From contig CM063246.1 of NCBI GenBank assembly GCA_032158295.1, positions 5,361,491-5,425,490 of the forward strand: a DNA stretch of 64,000 nt, given 5' to 3'. Source of the DNA: Pycnopodia helianthoides. Taxonomy: Eukaryota; Echinodermata; Asteroidea; Forcipulatida; Asteriidae. Positions 20,566-32,526 of the stretch are shown one piece after another. The notes beneath the pieces were generated by a model. That model searched no databases and was not told the DNA's origin. It saw only the letters and a list, made by a program, of their open reading frames with translations. Made by a program: the position numbers and the translations under genes. Numbering within the stretch: position 1 is the first letter of the stretch; each line of letters begins with the position of its first letter.

Positions 20566-23500
20566 CAAATAGTCTGGTTCCGTTCTGTACAATGAATAAA
20601 TAGCATCCATTACTGTTATTGGATACAGGGAACATGACCGAGATGGTGGAAGCTTGATAAAGGGTTTATAGCCATTGAGGTGTGGGCTCTGCAGCTCAGG
20701 TGAGCTGATCGTTGTGCTAATGTTCTTTATTGCATGGTCAAGACACCCGGTTCATGGTTTGCTTCTCTTGAACGCAGGAAACCTGTGAGAGCCAGTTGCA
20801 TCACCAAGGGGGTGGGGAATTTATGCCCCTCCCCCCTCCCATTTAAAATATGGACTTTTGAGATTACAAATTTCCAGAGTATAATGTTACATATTATTTC
20901 AACTTTTTTTAAACTAATTTGTTTCCATTTACACGCAGTCAATGTATAATTATACACCGATGTCAGGTTATCTTATAAAATAGTGAAGCATAACTAGAGT
21001 GCTGAAAAGGGGCTTGTTTAATTAAGAAAAAGGCAAATGGAAACTTGGCCAAAAGTGCCCCCTTGAGAAAATAGTGCCCCCCCCCCTAAGATTTTACTCA
21101 GTTTCGGCGCTGGTATTGGCTCTGATGTGTGATGAAACACTCAGTCTTGTCTGTTCTTAGGGGGTGGAGAACATTCAATGAATGGTTATTAAAGTAAGTC
21201 TTGGATAACCAGGGCGAATGCATCAAATAATAATTAGAGAAATGTCAAATGTTACTCACTAATTAACCTTACCAACTAGATACATGAACAGGGCAGGTGA
21301 AATGAACTCATTTTTCTTTAATTAACACTAGTGAAGTTTTGTGGACAGAATTCCTGCTTCCGTATTACCGACCCTGTTGGCAACCCACACTCTGTCATTG
21401 TTGGTTTACGAACTCCTACATTGAACACATGATTATGATTTTGCCCGGCTATATCATTTTGTGTGGCGTGCATCGAGGTAGTCACTTGTACATCCTTTCC
21501 AACTTGATCATCCTCTTCAGATTTTTCATACTCTGGGCAGGAGTTTGTGGTTTAGCCCCCCCCCCCCCCCCCGCCAAACCTCGCCTAGCTTCAGAGGAAC
21601 TGACTCCAGAGGGCTTTCCAACCTGTCTCCCGATGGATTGTCTGATTCTCCAGGTTGATTGCTGGAACCCTCCAGCAGACAGTAATTAGTGCAGACTAAT
21701 TGTACAGGTACCCAGTAGTTGCCAGCGAGTGTGGCGATCAACACCCCCACCCTCCAAGAATCAATACGACTGGATCACACAGCGGAAGGAGCTCTATTGT
21801 GTCGAGTTGAGCAGCCTAGTGTCCTCCTGGTCCTCATCTCACCCCCGTTTCCGGTTTTTACCTCCCCCTCATTGTGCACTTTTGTGGGTGGAGTTCAATA
21901 GAAACAGTTCAAGTGTAGTCAGATGGTTGTTGGAGAGGCTGGGGATGAGAAGAGTTGGGTTGATCCTCTCTGGATAAAGGCCACTGTTGGCACAACACAA
22001 CAAGGCTGCATCAACCCTGTTACAGGAGGAGTGTGGTTACATGTCAGTTATCATTACTGAGGTTACTATGACCTGCCTGTTTGATCCTTGTTAATCAGGA
22101 CTGTGATAGCACCAACAAAAGACACAGGTGTCTAGAAGTGTGTTGACTGTATCACTCTGGCACAATAGCCTATTGTTGTTAATCCGATCAGTGTATTGTT
22201 TTTTGTAACAATGGATAGGTCAATACTCTTGCCCTAGGGGTGATGTGGTGGACAGTTATTTGTGTGCTTTCAGCAAACAGGTACAAAGTGAACAACAATT
22301 TGGAGTTTAAACAGCGTCAGATTTCGTTTGTTTTTCAGCTTTGTACTTGTCTTTTGAATACAAGAGATAGTGAAAATTAATCACCATACATCTGATTGGC
22401 ATTTTTCCAACAAAATTGTTATGGTTTTTCACCATGACTTTTTACAGACTTGTGTGGCCAATAGAGGGCTCCAGTACCTGCGCTGTGAGTATTTTTTAAA
22501 GAAGTTTGTTTTTGTTTGGTTATTTTGCCAAGATCGGTATGTTGTGGGACACTCCACACAATTATCGAGAAAAGCAAAGTGGCACTCACTGTGTAACTTT
22601 CATCTCCTTATCTGCTTCGAAAGATAATTAGTTAGTCAAATATAATTAGACATGTCGCTGAGCAAGCTTGCCAAAATCACACTGCTTAAATAACTGTGAG
22701 CCCGACTGCGTACGCACTGACTCGACGATGCGAGATCATCACCAAACCGCACTCTGCAATTGCTTCGCAAAATGGGTCCAACTTTTGGCGAACGGAAGTG
22801 AACCTAAATTTCGCTGTAACAGGTCTTCAAAGCATGCAGTGCCAAGGACCTCTCCAGACGTTTTCAAAACTGTTGGTGGGGGGAGGGGGGATCTTGACCC
22901 AAATTTTGTAAGTTTGACCGAATCAAGCTGAATTGAAACAAGGTCCTCATAATGGTTTTTGACTTGATGTTTAATGTTTGGTCGAAAAAAGACTGTACTG
23001 TGCGATCTGGAGCAATGTTCTCGCCCCCTATCCCCTGGTATTGGTTGATTAAAATCTGCTAGTATATAGCACAGTATATTTAGGCCTGTGGTCGATCCGC
23101 TCTATGCGCGCGCTCAAGTATGGTAGCCTGCAAAGAGGCATCAAGTCATAGAGCAACTGGTCCCCTCTCATTCTTCTTTGATGTTGTAACATGTCTAAAT
23201 GTATGTGGTTTAGGGTGACCGTGTAAAAATATTATTCATATGAAATGGAATCGCTTCAAAATAGTTACATTTTGACAAGCGTTTGAAAGTTTTTAAAAAG
23301 CGTGTGCGCAGAGCAGTCACGTTATTTTTCAGAGTACATGCCTGCCAGGGGTTAGTGACGAGAGGTATCGATACGGTAGCAAATGGTAGCAAAGTCTTGG
23401 GTTTGCACTCAACGAGCACTGCTTTTTGTGAATCCCCTCGACATCTTTGCTCAGTTCTTCCAACTTGTTTTAGTCATGAATACTATCATAGTTTCTTAAT

Positions 23501-23632
23501 TTTCTCTCCTTTCCTTGAACTTCCACCATAAATGCTATATCAGTGCTTCGGTATGGAAATGGAGTGAGTTTGATTTTTGTTTAATAAACGTAAAATGCAA
23601 AAAAAAAGATATTAGTTTAGACTTATAAAATA
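20566..23632. other. Long stretch without recognised genes or repeat families
   Basis: C-run blocks occur at 21067-21076 and 21556-21572. Several open frames (for example 21339-21689 plus) cross these runs and look like chance. No SINE or MITE signature is found. Confidence 0.4.
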
Positions 23633-23775
23633 GACCCCTTGCATTGGCCGCCATCTTTGATCTCAAACAATGGAAATGTGCAAACGTGTGTGACGCGCTG
23701 CGCACGACTCTCAGCCAATGACTTCACGCCGTTTGCACTCGCGTCATCAACGATGGCGGCTGATTGCAAGGAGTC
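23633..23775. mobile_element. TA-flanked GACC MITE (copy 1)
   Basis: The left end GACCCCTTGCATTGGCCGCC pairs with the right end GGCGGCTGATTGCAAGGAGTC. TA stands immediately left (23631-23632) and, one T removed, right (23777-23778). The internal words AATGTGCAAACG and AGCCAATGA are shared with the copy at 53163. Confidence 0.7.
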
Positions 23776-23868
23776 TTAAAACTGTGTGTGTATAATAACA
23801 CAGGTTTCATATTAACCGTGGCAGAACCACAGCCATATCGGGGCCACTTTGAACTTGTGCCCATCCAG

Positions 23869-23920
23869 AAAAAAAAGAAGAAAAAGAAGAAGAAGAAGAA
23901 GAAGAGAGAGCGAAAAAAAA
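23869..23920. repeat. (AAG)n purine microsatellite
   Basis: AAG units and A runs, followed by GAGAGAGAG. Confidence 0.85.
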
Positions 23921-24620
23921 GCAATTGATTTGCCATAATGCCGTCATCCAAAAGCAATCCATAATAAGATTGAATTAATTTCAAGTCCTACAGGCTGCAG
24001 TCTAAACCTCTTTATCCTGGGGACATTTCGATATGATTGGATTATCTCACGGCTCAGCAATATCCAACACCAGATGATTAGGACAAAGTAAACCAATTTG
24101 AGCGGCAGGAGCGGACGAGGTTGTACAACCGTGGTAGGACATTGGTTTGATGTGAAATTCAATTGGGCTAACTAGATTTGGAAAAGGGGGAAGAGCTTCG
24201 GTACAGAGTCCCGGGCAGTCGTGAAACAGGTCATCATAGGCAACAGATTATTCCAGCTTTGGAATTACTCTGGTTAACAGGCAAACATAAAAGATGTACT
24301 TAAAAGCGGATTCTGAAATTGCTTTACAGTTTGACGAATTTGTTTTTTTAGGAGTGTCGTAATCGGGATATCAGAAATTCATTGGAATTTTTTTTCAGGA
24401 CGAAGTGTGTTTTTGGAGACGTGTACTCTTTTTGGTAGTAAACATTTTAAGGTGATTGTGAGAGACCATACAACAATTAAATCTTCTTCTTTTCTAAAGG
24501 GCTTGTTCGTCTTCTCCAAGATTCCTTTTAATAATTTAATGATATTTGGTCAAATTCTCTGTGTGTTAGGTAACGCCCATCAGCCAATGGATTGTTGTTT
24601 CTTCCTAATTGTGCAGCATA

Positions 24621-24910
24621 GAGCAAGTTCGGGTGGCGACTAAACTTGACTAGACCGACAAGACTAACCAGAAGAAACCATGGAGCACAGGGAGATTGAC
24701 AATATCGAACCATGCACTGGAGCATGGTCGACTATGGTCAATTCGAGAGCTACGTAACAGTTTGGTCAAGTCTAGTCGCCCACCCGAACTTGCTCCTTGG
24801 TCAAGTTGCGCAAGAACTATCGTTGACCATGGTTCGACTAAAGTTAGCCCAATCTCGGTCTAGTCGACGATGGTTGGACTACGCTAGTTGACTAGTGGGA
24901 ACCAGCCTAC
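24621..24910. mobile_element. Foldback element with GAGCAAGTTCGGGTGG arms
   Basis: The left arm 24621-24660 (GAGCAAGTTCGGGTGGCGAC) pairs with 24757-24795 (GTCGCCCACCCGAACTTGCTC, one extra C). Further CTAGTC/GACTAG and ACCATGGT words continue to 24910. The outer right boundary is uncertain. Confidence 0.6.
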
Positions 24911-26229
24911 TGGGGGCATGGACGCATCGCTGGCTATCGATTCATTTTGAACGGCACAGTGCAGAGAGGACCAGTTATTAAACAGAACAATTAAACTGTT
25001 GATCCGACGTGTGTTCACAGCAAATCACACGGTGTTTTAAACAACTTTTACAACAATGTCACCCAATTATTTAATTTATTGTCATAAAGAAGTTGCCATC
25101 AATTGTGGGTACTTTTCGACAACAGTCGTCTGGCTGAGACACACTTTACCATTTGTGAAATATGCTGTAATACTGAGTATTTTATCCATGGAAAACAGAA
25201 AATCTCAAACAGTGAGCAAACTGGCTACCGCTATTTTCTCACTGGTCGCGTTGACATGACTAGAGTCGTTCGCACTTCAACTTCAGTGCGCATGCCCTAC
25301 ACGTACGTCACTATAACCAACCAATAGTTAAACTTGCTCTTATCTTTCATCTTCCATTTTGAATTCTCATGTTGGTTTAAAAAAAAAAAAAAATCATGAA
25401 TCACTTTTAAGAGGTGTGAATCTTTGATGTCTTAGCAAGTGGTTTTTAAAGGACCAATGAAAACAATAAATCCGACAAAAAGATGAGATTGCTCAAAGCA
25501 ATCATTCTTACCCTATTTTTTTCCAGTTTCACACCCTTTTGCTCAGACTAAGGCAGCCTCCCCTGCCCTTCCCTTTTCAAAAATTAAATAAATAAACAAA
25601 ATAAGGAGAACTGAACATGATTGGGAGATTGGGTTTGGAGATGGGTAAGTCTCAGGAGGCTATAGCCTGGTATAAGGGTATCAGCAACAGAGCGTATGGT
25701 TATCGGAGGTGATATTTATACTCCCAAAGGCAGATGTAAGTGCAATATGTCATTAGGTAGGAGTAATCATGTAGAAGGATGGTTAGTGAGAAGAGGTATA
25801 GAGTACAATGGCTTGCCAGCTAGACCATGATGCCACGTCGACGGCATTTGCAGCCGCTCTGTGGAGCTACTGCATGCCCTATGATCTCAAACGACGGACA
25901 CTTTGAATACCGAGCCCAAATTTAATATTCATATCTTATTTCTGTTTTCCCCTTGTCTTGCTGAAGTGATGAGCTGTGAGGATGGCCCCGTACATGAGGT
26001 CCACATTTTGTGTACGATTTCGGATAAGGAGTGTCAAGGTTCCAGTCGGTCAATACTTGACCCAGATTGTCGGTGAATGTGTGACACAAGACTGGTTCAA
26101 AGTCACCTGTCTTCTTTTCAGGAGAAAAGTACAAATAAATAACAAATCAAGGAACTGTACTTTTGTGTTTGTTCGGGGCGGACTGTTCAAAAGGAATGTC
26201 CAATTCACCGATGTCAGTTGTAGTTCCTT
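24911..26229. other. Unannotated unique sequence
   Basis: An A run lies at 25380-25393. Nothing else is recognised. Confidence 0.4.
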
Positions 26230-26695
26230 TCCGTATGAAGGTGGAAACATTTGAAGCTTCCGTAAGTTGAAGGTGGACATGTTTGAAGTTTCGGTGAAGT
26301 GAAAGGTGGAAACATTCGAAGTTTCCGTTTGTTGAAGATGGAAACATTGGAGGTTTTCCGTAAGGTGAAGGTGAAAACATTTGAAGTTTCCGTAAGGTGA
26401 ATGTGGAAACATTTGAAGTTTCCGTAAGGTGAAGGTGAAAACATTTGAAGCTTCCGTAAGTTGAAGGAGGAAATATTTGATTCGTTTCTGTGAAGTGAAA
26501 GGTGGAAGTGAAAGGTGGAAGCATTCGAAGTTTCCGAAGGTGAAGATAGAAACATTTGAGGTTTTTCGTGAGGCGAAGATGGAAACATTTCAGGTTTCCG
26601 TAAGGTGAAGGCGGAAACAACGGAAGTTTCCGTAAGTTGAAGGTGGAAACATTCGAAGTTTCCGTAAGTTGAAGGCGGAAACATTTGGAGTTTCG
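26230..26695. repeat. 32-bp minisatellite (GGTGGAAACATTTGAAG type)
   Basis: About 14-15 units of a 32-bp motif (GGTGAAAACATTTGAAG plus TTTCCGTAAGTTGAA) are present. The minus strand stays open in more than one frame across the array because the unit has no stop in any minus frame. 32 is not divisible by three, so the peptide cycles through three registers every 96 bp. It continues at 27099-27150 after a SINE. Confidence 0.9.
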
Positions 26696-27098
26696 TGGCC
26701 GAGCGGATAAGAGTACCGGACTCAAGCTCTGGTGTTTTCTGTTCAGCAGGGTGTGGGTTCGAGTCCCGGTCGTGACGCTTGTGTCCTTAAGCAGGACACT
26801 TACCAGTATTGCTGCGTCCTTCGGATGGGATGTAAAGCCGTAGGTCCCGTGTGTTGTGTAATGCACGTAAAAGAACCCAGCGCACTCATCAAAAAGAGCA
26901 GGGGTTCTCCCTGGTGTTCCTGGTTTGATTGGCAGCATATTGCACCTTGTAAACCATCACATGGTGCTATGTAAAGGAATAGGTCTAATACTTCAAAACT
27001 TAGCTCCACAGTACCTTGCAGGAAAATACTGAATGTTAAGCGCTTAGAGGCTGGTTTGCATTATAGGCGCTATACAAATACGTTATATTATTATTATT
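26696..27098 (+). mobile_element. tRNA-headed SINE, family A with CR1/L2-like tail
   Basis: The head has A box TGGCCGAGCGG and B box GGTTCGAGTCC. The body runs through ACCCAGCGCACTCATC and GGTTTGATTGGCAGCATA. The end TTAAGCGCTTAGAGG ... GGCGCTATACAAATACG followed by (TTA)n is the kind of 3' tail shared with CR1/L2-clade LINEs in many invertebrates (general knowledge). The flanking minisatellite words AAGGCGGAAACATTTGGAG and AAGGTGGAAACATTTGAAG are either target duplication or adjacent units. Confidence 0.9.
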
Positions 27099-27150
27099 AA
27101 GGTGGAAACATTTGAAGATTCTTTAAGCGTAAGGTGATGGTGGACACATT
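27099..27150. repeat. Remainder of the 32-bp minisatellite
   Basis: AAGGTGGAAACATTTGAAGA continues the array beyond the SINE, followed by a diverged unit ending TGGACACATTTGAAATTC. Confidence 0.8.
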
Positions 27151-27289
27151 TGAAATTCGGTCACATATTTTAACCGACCGGAATCATTCCACAAAGGGGA
27201 TTAGATAGAATAGGATGTAACCTTGCCCTGCAGCGATGTACGAGAAGCTCTGTGTAATCTGCACTTCCTGAATGCTGTGAAAACAAATC

Positions 27290-27365
27290 CAAAGACGCTT
27301 CAAGAAGGATTCGAACCCACAACCTTCCTCATTTAAAGCAAACTTAACCTCTAGACTACCAAGTT
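27290..27365 (-). mobile_element. tRNA-like SINE head
   Basis: The minus strand reads TTGGTAGTCTAGAGGTTAAG and GTTGTGGGTTCGAATCC, an A/B box pair at normal spacing. The downstream body is not recognised. Confidence 0.5.
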
Positions 27366-28592
27366 TTATCGGTAACAGGAGGTGTATTTTCAGTCACTCA
27401 ATGCACCTCAGGATTTTGCGGGTAGTAAAGACAAGCGCAGCCTTTGTGGCAACCAAGGTTCCCAAGAATCTTAGGGCTCGTTTTTTTTCTTCTTTTTTTT
27501 CGTCTATTTATTATACGACTGGTACTGACAAACCTCACAGCTTGTCGAGTTTGTCACCTAAACCAAAAGTGCTAAAAACCATACTTCCTGCCTTTTCCCC
27601 CTCCTCTTCTATCTCTGACAATCAGAGTAAGACACTGTCAACGGAAATGGGTAGAGTGTAAACTACAGACTGTGTGACTCTATGAGGGATTACTGAATGT
27701 CCCTGTTTGCCTTATCGCATTTTTTATGTCAGTCAGAATCGAGCAGAGAAGGAGCGAGAGGGATGGGATAGGGCGGATTGAGGTAAAAGTAAAGCTGTAC
27801 CGTTCCAGCTCGTGGTTGTTCGAGCTGACACAATATTGAACACACATGTTTTTTTTCCTGCAACCGAAACTCTCAGGCTATGAACTCAATGACTAAAGCA
27901 CACATTATTGGTTTCAGCATTTTGGGAGGGTGACTTTATAAGGCCAAATATAAATAAAAAAACATGTTTAGCGTCCACGCCCACTTCCTTTTAAGAGGCC
28001 GCCTCCTTTTTTTCTGTCTTTTTTTCAGGGTACATTTTAACGATCTCTGAAGAAGAAGAAAAAAGTTTTAAAATAAATAAGATGATAATTTTAGACTTGA
28101 GCACAACGAATGAGCTGGCAACCCATCTTGAAAAATTGCCATGCTGGTTGTCTTGAAAATGTGTCAGGCCGCCATTAAATAGAAAAAGGCCCTCCTCCTT
28201 CCCTTTTTTCAAAAAGGCAGGACCCTAAACATGCTTTTATTTTGTATGTTGCCTAATGATGGGAATGAGTGATGTTCCCCGGAATCCGTTTAGTCTGGTG
28301 CGTGACCTTGAGGGTGTCAGAACAGGAAGTCAAAAATGAGGAATATTATTTTAGTTTTCTCAGTCCCAAAGTTGAAGGATGAAGCGTCTTACATCTGTCC
28401 AGGCCACACCAAGAGTAATTGTCAAGGGTAATTTTGGGTGGAAGGCCTTGTATGACAACCAATTTGCCAACTGGCCTTTGGGGGGAAGGGGAGGGAGGGG
28501 CAAGGGACTATGTAGCGGATTACCAATGTTATATCCCTGCTATTTACAGAAAGACCAACGCAAACCCCACTCTAGTCAATAATGTCAAAGCT
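27366..28592. other. Unannotated unique sequence
   Basis: T-rich runs lie near 27481-27500 and 28010-28026. No supported gene is present. Confidence 0.4.
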
Positions 28593-28660
28593 GTAATAAT
28601 GTTGTTGTTGTAGTAATGTTGTTGTTGTAATAATGTTGTTGTTGTAATAATGGTGTTGAT
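28593..28660. repeat. 18-bp tandem repeat (GTAATAATGTTGTTGTTG)
   Basis: About four near-identical units. Confidence 0.9.
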
Positions 28661-28991
28661 GATCTTAATGTCTGGCACATGTAGGATTGTATTGTGTGTT
28701 TTTTCTTACTGTCTATATGTAGGCCTGTGTAGGTGCAACTTTTAATAATTATCTCTATCAATTTTTTATATATTATTTGTAATCGTCATTGATTTTTTGT
28801 TGTTGACGAAATGTGTTGACTTTATCAGCCTTGCCTGACTGTCAGTTAATATTTTTTAGATTCTATGTAACATCTTTGTACATATCAGTGTTTCACCGAA
28901 AGTTTTCCCCAAAGTAGACAAGAGATAAACCAAATAAATAAATGAAATTAAATCCTTTTACCAGAGCTGTGTAGTCTCTGTGTTATCCCCA

Positions 28992-29269
28992 GGGCCAAAT
29001 TTCACAGAGCTGCTTAAGCACAAAACGTAGCTAAGCACAAACAAATTATGCATACCAGAATAAGGTTACCATCCAAACTACCATGTCACATGTACAATTT
29101 GTGACTGGTATCTAGCTAAGCACAACAAAATTATGCTTACCAGAATAAGGTTACCAGCCAAACTACCATGTCACATGTACAATTTGTGACTGGTATCCTG
29201 CTCATTTCTGCTTAGCAGACAAATGTTAAGCAATATTTTCTGCTTAAGCAGCTCTATGAAATTGGGCCC
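28992..29269. mobile_element. GGGCCC palindromic element, copy 4, with internal duplication
   Basis: It starts GGGCCAAATTTCACAGAGC and ends GCTCTATGAAATTGGGCC, the best-preserved ends of the family here. The inner block TAGCTAAGCACAAAC ... GTGACTGGTATC occurs twice in tandem (29028-29112 and 29113-29197, 85 bp each). Confidence 0.9.
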
Positions 29270-30890
29270 AGATTGTAAACAGGCAGACATTAATACACCA
29301 GGATCAATTTGCATAATCTCATAGATCGACTGTTTGGCTGCAAACAGTCTACCCAGAGCCATCTTAAACCCAGCAGATATAAGGAGCTGACTTAGGAAAC
29401 ATCTTGTGATGGAGGGCTTACCTGGATTTACTCCCCGTTGCTCCTCATTAAATTTAGATGTTAATAATTTGTCTCCTCTGTCTTTATCAGCTCGTTCGTT
29501 GTAGATTCCGGTTTAATCCAATCTTCCCTGAGTTCGATGCACTGAAAAAAAAAAGTTTAAAGGGATTTGAGCACTTTCCTCCAGAGGAGATTTCCACCTC
29601 ATGTGCTCAGTCTATAAAGCTTAATATTTTTGAGCGAAGAAGAAAACCATTTTTTTAAAGGCTAGGGTAACAGCCTTGATAAATGTTTTATTTGTCATAA
29701 ATGTTTACTTTGTGGTGGGCTGGATATGGTTAATTATGATTGGACACATTTATGAAACAGTGACATTATGGAAGTGTTAGCATTGGGGCTAGTGTACTGT
29801 CGTACCACTTTAACTGTTCATAAATGGCTAGAGCTTGTAGCCAAGATACCCTGACTATGTGAGATGGTCACAAAGTCACGAAACATGTGTGATAAAACCC
29901 ATGGTGTAACAGCCATGGGGGATAGTAATCTAAAACCATCCAACTCGATTCAAAACGAGACAAAAAAACAAACGTCCTCTGTGTACTGATGAGGGACCAG
30001 GCTTAGCCCAAGCTTAAATTGTGTCCGCAAACAACGGATGTGTCCAGAATTAATGATTAAACAATACTTTAAATGAGTCATTGAATTAATGATGGGATGG
30101 TTGATCAATCATTCAAGGAGACGGTTCGCCATCTACTCTGACGATGCCAATACCTGTGGGAGAATGTGTTACAGTCAGGCTGATGGTGCTAAGGCCTGGC
30201 TGCAAGGGAAACTTACACTGTATTACAACATATTATCATGTATTCTACTATCTAAGTGAACCCGGTGAAATCTGAAACTCTATCGCCTCCTGCCACGTCG
30301 TCGTGTTTTTATTAAGCTGGAAGATACTCGCTGCATACAAATCGAGCTGCGGTCTGAACTTGGCGAAGATCGAGGCATCGGTTGTCCATGAATTCCCAAC
30401 ACCTGAATGACCTACATACATGATAGGAGTACTCACAGCTATATTAAAATATTGTGAGGACCGATTACATCAATTTTCTTAAAACTGGTTCACGTGAGTT
30501 TGAGGATTTGAATCTTCTGTATCTGTTACTGACAGGTTGAATGGCCTCTGACTGGCACCCCCGAACAAAGATGTTGACAAATTAGGGAGACCGCCAGCCA
30601 GCATTAGGGCTATAATGGCTAAACCATGTTCAAATTCCGCTCTAGTAAATTTGTCTTTGTTCAACCCAAAATTAATTAGAATTCACCCAGTCAGTTTCCC
30701 TTGTGGTTTTATTACTTGATTTTAATCGCACTAATTTCCAGTGTAATACCGCGGAACAATTTGTTCGGTTAAATCCCGCAAAAAATTATCAGAGCTTTGT
30801 AAGCTTTTGGAAAATGAAGCATTCTAACGCGGTTTCCAGCTGAACTGCCTAAAAGTGGCTGCAGACTGCGCCGGGGTTTGACCTAGTCTT
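29270..30890. other. Unannotated unique sequence
   Basis: No supported gene or known repeat family is seen on either strand. Confidence 0.4.
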
Positions 30891-30891
30891 A

Positions 30892-31152
30892 AGCCCTTTT
30901 CACACACCAGCAATTTAGCAATGGTCCCTTGCTTAATTTGAGCATGGTTGCAAAATTTTACAAAATCTTCCCCGTGTGAAAGGACAACAACGTTTATACT
31001 GTCTATAGAGGACGGCAAATTTGAGAGAAGTCACTGAGGAACTTGGACAGTCCAAGCACTGTTGTCATTTCACATGAACTTTGTGCAATTTTACAACCCT
31101 GCTCAAATTAAGCAAGGGACCCCTGCTAAATTGATATCGTGTGAAAAGGGCT
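30892..31152. mobile_element. Foldback MITE with AGCCCTTTTCACAC ends
   Basis: The left arm (AGCCCTTTTCACAC ... GCAATTTAGCA ... GTCCCTTGCTTAATTTGAGC) pairs with the right arm (GCTCAAATTAAGCAAGGGAC ... GTGTGAAAAGGGCT). CTAGTC precedes the left end (30883-30888) and follows the right end (31153-31158), compatible with a decayed 8-9 bp target duplication as in hAT-type elements. The superfamily assignment is tentative. Confidence 0.75.
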
Positions 31153-31591
31153 CTAGTCAACAGAAACAAGGAACGCACCTCAGTACAATGCTCCTCTACC
31201 ATTCCCACCGTTTGGGGGGGGGTCAATTCCTTTGTGTTACATTTTGACTCTCAGACTCGGGGATAGGATAGGCGCGTGTAAGTGCGCTGCGCGTTGTGCA
31301 AGGGGTCAGTAAGGTCATGGCCTGAATCAAATTAGTTCATGTTTCTCATGTGAACGTCTTATAATTCGAAATTTGCTGGTTTTGAAGACCACTTTTCTCT
31401 GGGATTATTATTTTTGTATGATTTTTTACTTTCCTTTAATTTTTGTAGTAATGTATTTATTGTATTATAATAATTTTTTTAATAACTAATTTACATTTAC
31501 ATATGTTGTGGGGATCTGGGAAAAAACTGTTTTTCTGAGGAGTTCAGAATAAATTATGTATTTTTTTTATTTTTATTTTGTTTTGCAAAAA
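31153..31591. other. Unannotated AT-rich sequence
   Basis: Nothing recognised. Confidence 0.4.
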
Positions 31592-31674
31592 TTAGTTAGT
31601 GGCCTGTTGTTTCGACCCTAGCTGAGTCTTTCTTGAAGACTCTGCTATAGGGTCAAAACGTTAGGCCGTTAACT
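31592..31674. repeat. Long hairpin with TTTCGACCCTAG arms
   Basis: TTAGTTAGTGGCCTGTTGTT plus TCGACCCTAGCTGAGTCTTT is mirrored by the following AAGACTCTGCTATAGGGTCA plus AAACGTTAGGCCGTTAACTA with only a few mismatches and a minimal loop. It resembles terminal hairpins of retroelement-associated repeats from general recall; no element body is identified. Confidence 0.75.
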
Positions 31675-32121
31675 ATTTTTTTGCGTTTATTACTACCATA
31701 GGTCCTTGTGGTTGGTAAGCAGTTTGCGACAGCTAATTTTATTTACTTATTTATTTATTTGTTAATTTTTTTATAGGAAATATTAATTCCTATTCTATCA
31801 CAGAAAATTGTTTTATAACAGTGGAACGGTAAAAGTAGTAGCGATACACTTCCCTGTCCCCGCTCCCATCTTAATTTCGATTAAGGAATACAAAATGGGG
31901 GTTCTAAACAAGTACCACACCATAAATGCATGTGAAATTACTTGCCACTCAAATCCAGCAAAAGGCCAGAGTAAACAATGTTGACTTGTCATTTAGCGAG
32001 TCATTGTTTCTACAACACTGTTTTTACCACACAGAGCACTCTCGCATCTATGCATAAACACTCGCCCCTGACTTTACACTTCGGGAACACTCTCGCCCTG
32101 TGCATCCTGACACTGTTCTCA

Positions 32122-32220
32122 GCATTTGTCGAGGACGTGATGTCGGCCCATATTGTATTGCCGTCCCCCCGGTTCGGAGTAATCCGAGTTGGATATAAGT
32201 TTCCAGCCGTTCATGTTTTG
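32122..32220. other. Part of an unannotated interval (31675-32526)
   Basis: The whole interval 31675-32526 shows no repeat family. A 123-codon open frame (31978-32349, plus) has no recognisable motif and I treat it as unsupported. Confidence 0.3.
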
Positions 32221-32526
32221 ATATACCAGTCAGGTATGAAGATCACACGTCCGCTTGGTGTACCACCTGAGACCGCGATGTCCTTTGCATGCACGATCCC
32301 ATTCCCAGCTACGGGGCGAAGCGGGACGGTTTTTGTGTTGAAGTCTTGACTTGATGGTCTGACTGAATGACGCCCCCAAGGAACTGGAACACTTGTCCGT
32401 CGGGGGTATGGCTATAAAGGTACAATGTAGGTACATAGGTCTAGTTCCCAATCGAGATGTAATTTGAATGGGATGGGGAACAGGGGTATATGATAAGGCC
32501 TCTCAAAAGTGTATTATAGAGTTATA

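Noticed and set aside
26230..26695. CRISPR-like array
   Set aside because: Units are contiguous and diverged with no unique spacers; it is a eukaryotic minisatellite.
26147..26938. 263-codon minus-strand frame, the longest in the window
   Set aside because: It translates the 32-bp minisatellite and the inserted SINE; openness is explained by a stop-free repeat unit.
31978..32349. 123-codon frame, plus strand
   Set aside because: No homology recognised, no splice or promoter context; the length is within chance for 64 kb in six frames.
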